Shown here: positions 6,438-7,931 of the stretch, piece by piece | Layout: every line of letters starts with the position of its first letter | Numbering within the stretch: position 1 is the first letter of the stretch | NCBI RefSeq assembly: GCF_936933875.1 | Contig: NZ_CAKZIK010000021.1 | Span: forward strand, 1 to 7,931 | Source of the DNA: an uncultured Chryseobacterium sp. | GTDB lineage: Bacteria; Bacteroidota; Bacteroidia; Flavobacteriales; Weeksellaceae | Direction of reading: 5' to 3' | Length of the DNA stretch: 7,931 nt | Notes under the pieces: model-generated | Told to the model about the DNA's origin: nothing | The model's input: only the letters and a program-made list of their open reading frames with translations | The model's database searches: none | Position numbers and translations under genes: made by a program

Positions 6438-6968
6438 ATGGAAAACTTTCTTCAACCCACCCTCGAAAACGAAAATTTTATACTACAACCTCTCAAAGAG
6501 TCCGATTTTGAAAGGCTTTACCAAGTCGCTTCCGACCCAAAAGTTTGGGAGCAGCATCCGAACAAAAACCGCTACGAAAGGGAAGTGTTTCAGAATTTTT
6601 TTGAAGGCGCGCTTGCAAGTGGTGGTGCTTTTATGATTATCGATAAAGAAAGCGGCGAAGTTGCCGGAAGTTCGCGGTTTTATTCTAACGATGAGGATGA
6701 ATCTTCCATTTTCATCGGCTATACGTTTTACGGAACAAAATTCTGGGGCTCAAAACTCAATCCTCAAGTCAAAAAACTGATGTTGGATTATATTTTTAAC
6801 TATGTTGATCTGGTAAAATTTCATGTGGGTAAAGATAATTTCCGTTCAAGAAAAGCAATGGAAAGATTAGGAGCAGAACTGAAAGGTGAAATCAACGTTG
6901 CTTATCATGGAGAACCGAACCGCGAAAATGTGGAGTATTGGATTAGAAAGGAAAATTGGCTGAAATAA
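6438..6968 (+). CDS. GNAT family N-acetyltransferase (RimJ/RimL-like)
   Basis: A 176-residue cytoplasmic acetyl-CoA-dependent acetyltransferase of the Acetyltransf_3 type. The N-terminal strand and helix (FILQPLKESDFERLYQVASDP, about 14-34) are typical. Then come the central strands (GAFMIID, EVAGSSRFY, SSIFIGYTFY), the acetyl-CoA-binding turn region GTKFWGSKLNPQVKKLMLDY (99-118), and the C-terminal VKFHVGKDNFRSRKAMERLGAELKG (126-150), where the Asn-x-x-Ser-x-x-x-x-x-x-x-Gly pattern is characteristic. I chose ATG 6438; an in-frame GTG at 6429 would add three residues (MLQ), but GTG starts are uncommon here and the RimJ-like N-terminus fits ATG. Substrate (a protein N-terminus or a small molecule) cannot be told. 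The stop abuts the stop of a small gene on the other strand. Confidence 0.9.
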   Translation: MENFLQPTLENENFILQPLKESDFERLYQVASDPKVWEQHPNKNRYEREVFQNFFEGALASGGAFMIIDKESGEVAGSSRFYSNDEDESSIFIGYTFYGTKFWGSKLNPQVKKLMLDYIFNYVDLVKFHVGKDNFRSRKAMERLGAELKGEINVAYHGEPNRENVEYWIRKENWLK

Positions 6969-7130
6969 TCACTTCGAAACACACCCTTCCAAAGCATCCG
7001 CACCAAAATAGAAAATCGCGAGCCACACCAATCCTTTTGCGGTAAAAAATATTAAACCGCCAATTCCTACACGCTTAAACCATTTTTTAAGTTTGGAATT
7101 GTTTTCCTGATTTTGTGGCTGATGTTCCAT
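6969..7130 (-). CDS. Small single-pass membrane protein of unknown function (53 aa)
   Basis: A minus-strand reading frame starting at ATG 7130-7128 and ending at TGA 6971-6969. The polar, basic N-terminus begins MEHQPQNQENNSKLKKWFKR (1-20); a hydrophobic segment VGIGGLIFFTAKGLVWLAIFYF (21-42), with one internal Lys, follows; the tail GADALEGCVSK is short. The positive charges before the membrane segment predict a cytoplasmic N-terminus. The AT-rich composition, natural codon use, a perfect -7 match 14 bp upstream (TATTTTTG), and filling of an otherwise empty gap support a real gene. It converges on the acetyltransferase gene with no bases between the two stops. I do not recognise a named family and assign no function. 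Confidence 0.7.
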   Translation of the reverse strand: MEHQPQNQENNSKLKKWFKRVGIGGLIFFTAKGLVWLAIFYFGADALEGCVSK

Positions 7131-7143
7131 TTGAGATTTTTTT

Positions 7144-7151
7144 CAAAAATA
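7144..7151 (-). promoter_or_regulatory. -7 element of the small membrane protein gene
   Basis: Read on the minus strand, TATTTTTG (7151-7144) fits TAnnTTTG perfectly and lies 13 bp before the start codon at 7130. No TTG is visible at the usual distance upstream; that space is occupied by an inverted repeat at 7154-7168. The leader would be very short. Confidence 0.35.
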
Positions 7152-7153
7152 CT

Positions 7154-7168
7154 GATTAAATTTTAATC
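7154..7168. promoter_or_regulatory. Perfect 15-bp inverted repeat between divergent genes
   Basis: GATTAAA, one central T, TTTAATC. It lies two bases from the minus-strand -7 element and about 37 bp before the forward promoter's -33 site. Its position between divergent genes suits an operator for a dimeric regulator, but AT-rich palindromes also arise by chance. Confidence 0.3.
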
Positions 7169-7204
7169 GTTTCGTGTTAAGAAATTTTAAATCTATCCAA
7201 ATTT

Positions 7205-7235
7205 TTTGCGGTTCTGCGAATAGTTTTTATCTTTA
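7205..7235 (+). promoter_or_regulatory. Promoter of the aldehyde dehydrogenase gene
   Basis: TTTG (7205-7208) is followed after 19 bp by TATCTTTA (7228-7235), matching TAnnTTTG except for the last base. Transcription would begin near 7241, giving a leader of about 17 A-rich bases before ATG 7258. A second copy of the same -7 octamer precedes the DUF2911 gene. Confidence 0.5.
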
Positions 7236-7257
7236 AGAACGAACGAAAAACAAAAAA

Positions 7258-7931
7258 ATGTCTAAAAAACAGAACGATTACGGAATCGAAAAATCCCTCA
7301 AAAATTTAGGAATCAAATCAGAAAATAAAGGTGTTTCAAGCGGCGGAAAATATTTTGCGTCAGGAGATTTGCTCGAATCTTATTCGCCAACTGACGGAAA
7401 ACTGATTGCCAAAATTGTGAGCGGTTCCGAAAAAGATTACGACAAAATTATAGAGACCGCGAAAAAGGCTTTTGTGGAATTTAGACAGATTCCGGCGCCG
7501 AAAAGAGGAGAATTGGTTCGTCAGTTCGGAAACAAACTTCGTGAGTACAAGGACGATTTGGGAAAACTCGTTTCCTACGAAATGGGGAAATCTTTGCAGG
7601 AAGGTTTGGGCGAAGTTCAGGAAATGATTGATATTTGTGATTTTGCGGTAGGTTTGTCGCGCCAACTTCACGGTTTCACGATGCATTCCGAAAGACCGGG
7701 ACACAGAATGTATGAACAGTATCATCCGCTTGGAATTGTGGGAATTATTTCTGCCTTTAATTTTCCGGTGGCAGTTTGGTCGTGGAATACGGCTTTAGCC
7801 TGGATTTGCGGTAATGTTACCGTTTGGAAACCTTCTGAAAAAGTTGGGTTGTGCGCAATTGCCTGTCAAAATATCATCAATGAAGTTCTTAAAGAAAACA
7901 ACATGCCGGAAGGAATTTCGAATATGATTGT
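7258..7931 (+). CDS. amaB: ALDH7/antiquitin-type aldehyde dehydrogenase (3'-truncated by window edge)
   Basis: The first 224 residues of a protein that should reach about 500. Antiquitin-like features are strong: EKSLKNLGIKSENKGV (11-26), IPAPKRGELVRQFGNKLRE (78-96), YEMGKSLQEGLGEVQEM (107-123), IDICDFAVGLSRQLHG (124-139), the ALDH active-site strand SAFNFPVAVW (165-174) with oxyanion Asn168, and the NAD-contacting Lys191 in WKPSE. The catalytic Cys and Glu lie beyond the window. Enzymes of this clade oxidise alpha-aminoadipic semialdehyde, in equilibrium with piperideine-6-carboxylate, to aminoadipate using NAD+, in lysine degradation. The symbol amaB is given on that basis; substrate preference is an inference. 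ATG 7258 is preceded by an A-rich stretch and a good promoter. It is divergent from the small membrane protein gene. Confidence 0.9.
   Translation, partial: MSKKQNDYGIEKSLKNLGIKSENKGVSSGGKYFASGDLLESYSPTDGKLIAKIVSGSEKDYDKIIETAKKAFVEFRQIPAPKRGELVRQFGNKLREYKDDLGKLVSYEMGKSLQEGLGEVQEMIDICDFAVGLSRQLHGFTMHSERPGHRMYEQYHPLGIVGIISAFNFPVAVWSWNTALAWICGNVTVWKPSEKVGLCAIACQNIINEVLKENNMPEGISNMI

Noticed and set aside
7360..7725. A 121-residue minus-strand frame in the aldehyde dehydrogenase
   Set aside because: It is the shadow of a strongly recognisable ALDH7 coding sequence in the plus strand.

Overview
The window (about 7.9 kb, AT-rich) looks like chromosome from a flavobacterium of the Chryseobacterium type (Weeksellaceae or close relatives). 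The grounds are three: a DUF2911 protein, start codons preceded by A/T-rich leaders instead of Shine-Dalgarno sites, and several promoter-like sites of the Bacteroidetes form TTG...TAnnTTTG. The genus is an inference from style, not from a marker gene.

Region 1 (1-3.7 kb) is a remodelled two-component locus. It begins with the 3' part of an IS4-family insertion sequence whose transposase enters from the left. Right after the IS end lies a histidine kinase fragment (membrane anchor, phosphoacceptor domain and ATPase, but no sensor half). It is followed 5 bp later by a full-length paralogue with signal peptide, TPR-like sensor region, membrane segment and kinase core. The paralogues align without a gap from base 973, immediately beside the IS. 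The simplest reading is that the IS split the upstream member of a tandem kinase pair. Within the repeat, 256 bp are identical although the flanks differ at about 10% of bases, which suggests gene conversion.

Region 2 (3.7-4.35 kb) is a NarL/LuxR-type response regulator whose start overlaps the second kinase by 11 bp. The three genes look like one transcription unit, with the regulator as the probable phosphorylation target of the intact kinase.

Region 3 (4.4-7.0 kb) holds independent genes: an exported DUF2911 protein, a bifunctional Ada alkylation-repair protein, and a GNAT acetyltransferase. Two copies of a ~65 bp double-hairpin repeat lie in the same orientation on either side of ada. 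The first probably also acts as the terminator of the DUF2911 gene, and the second may supply part of the acetyltransferase promoter.

Region 4 (7.0-7.93 kb) has a 53-residue single-pass membrane protein gene on the minus strand, whose stop codon abuts the acetyltransferase stop. A divergent intergenic region follows, then the 5' part of an ALDH7/antiquitin-type aldehyde dehydrogenase (probable alpha-aminoadipic semialdehyde / piperideine-6-carboxylate dehydrogenase) that runs off the right edge.

No tRNA, rRNA or CRISPR array was seen, and no stretch over 300 bp lacks a gene. I found no convincing evidence of a wholly new system. The most interesting points are the IS-split, partly homogenised kinase pair, the paired hairpin repeats around ada, and the small membrane protein gene.
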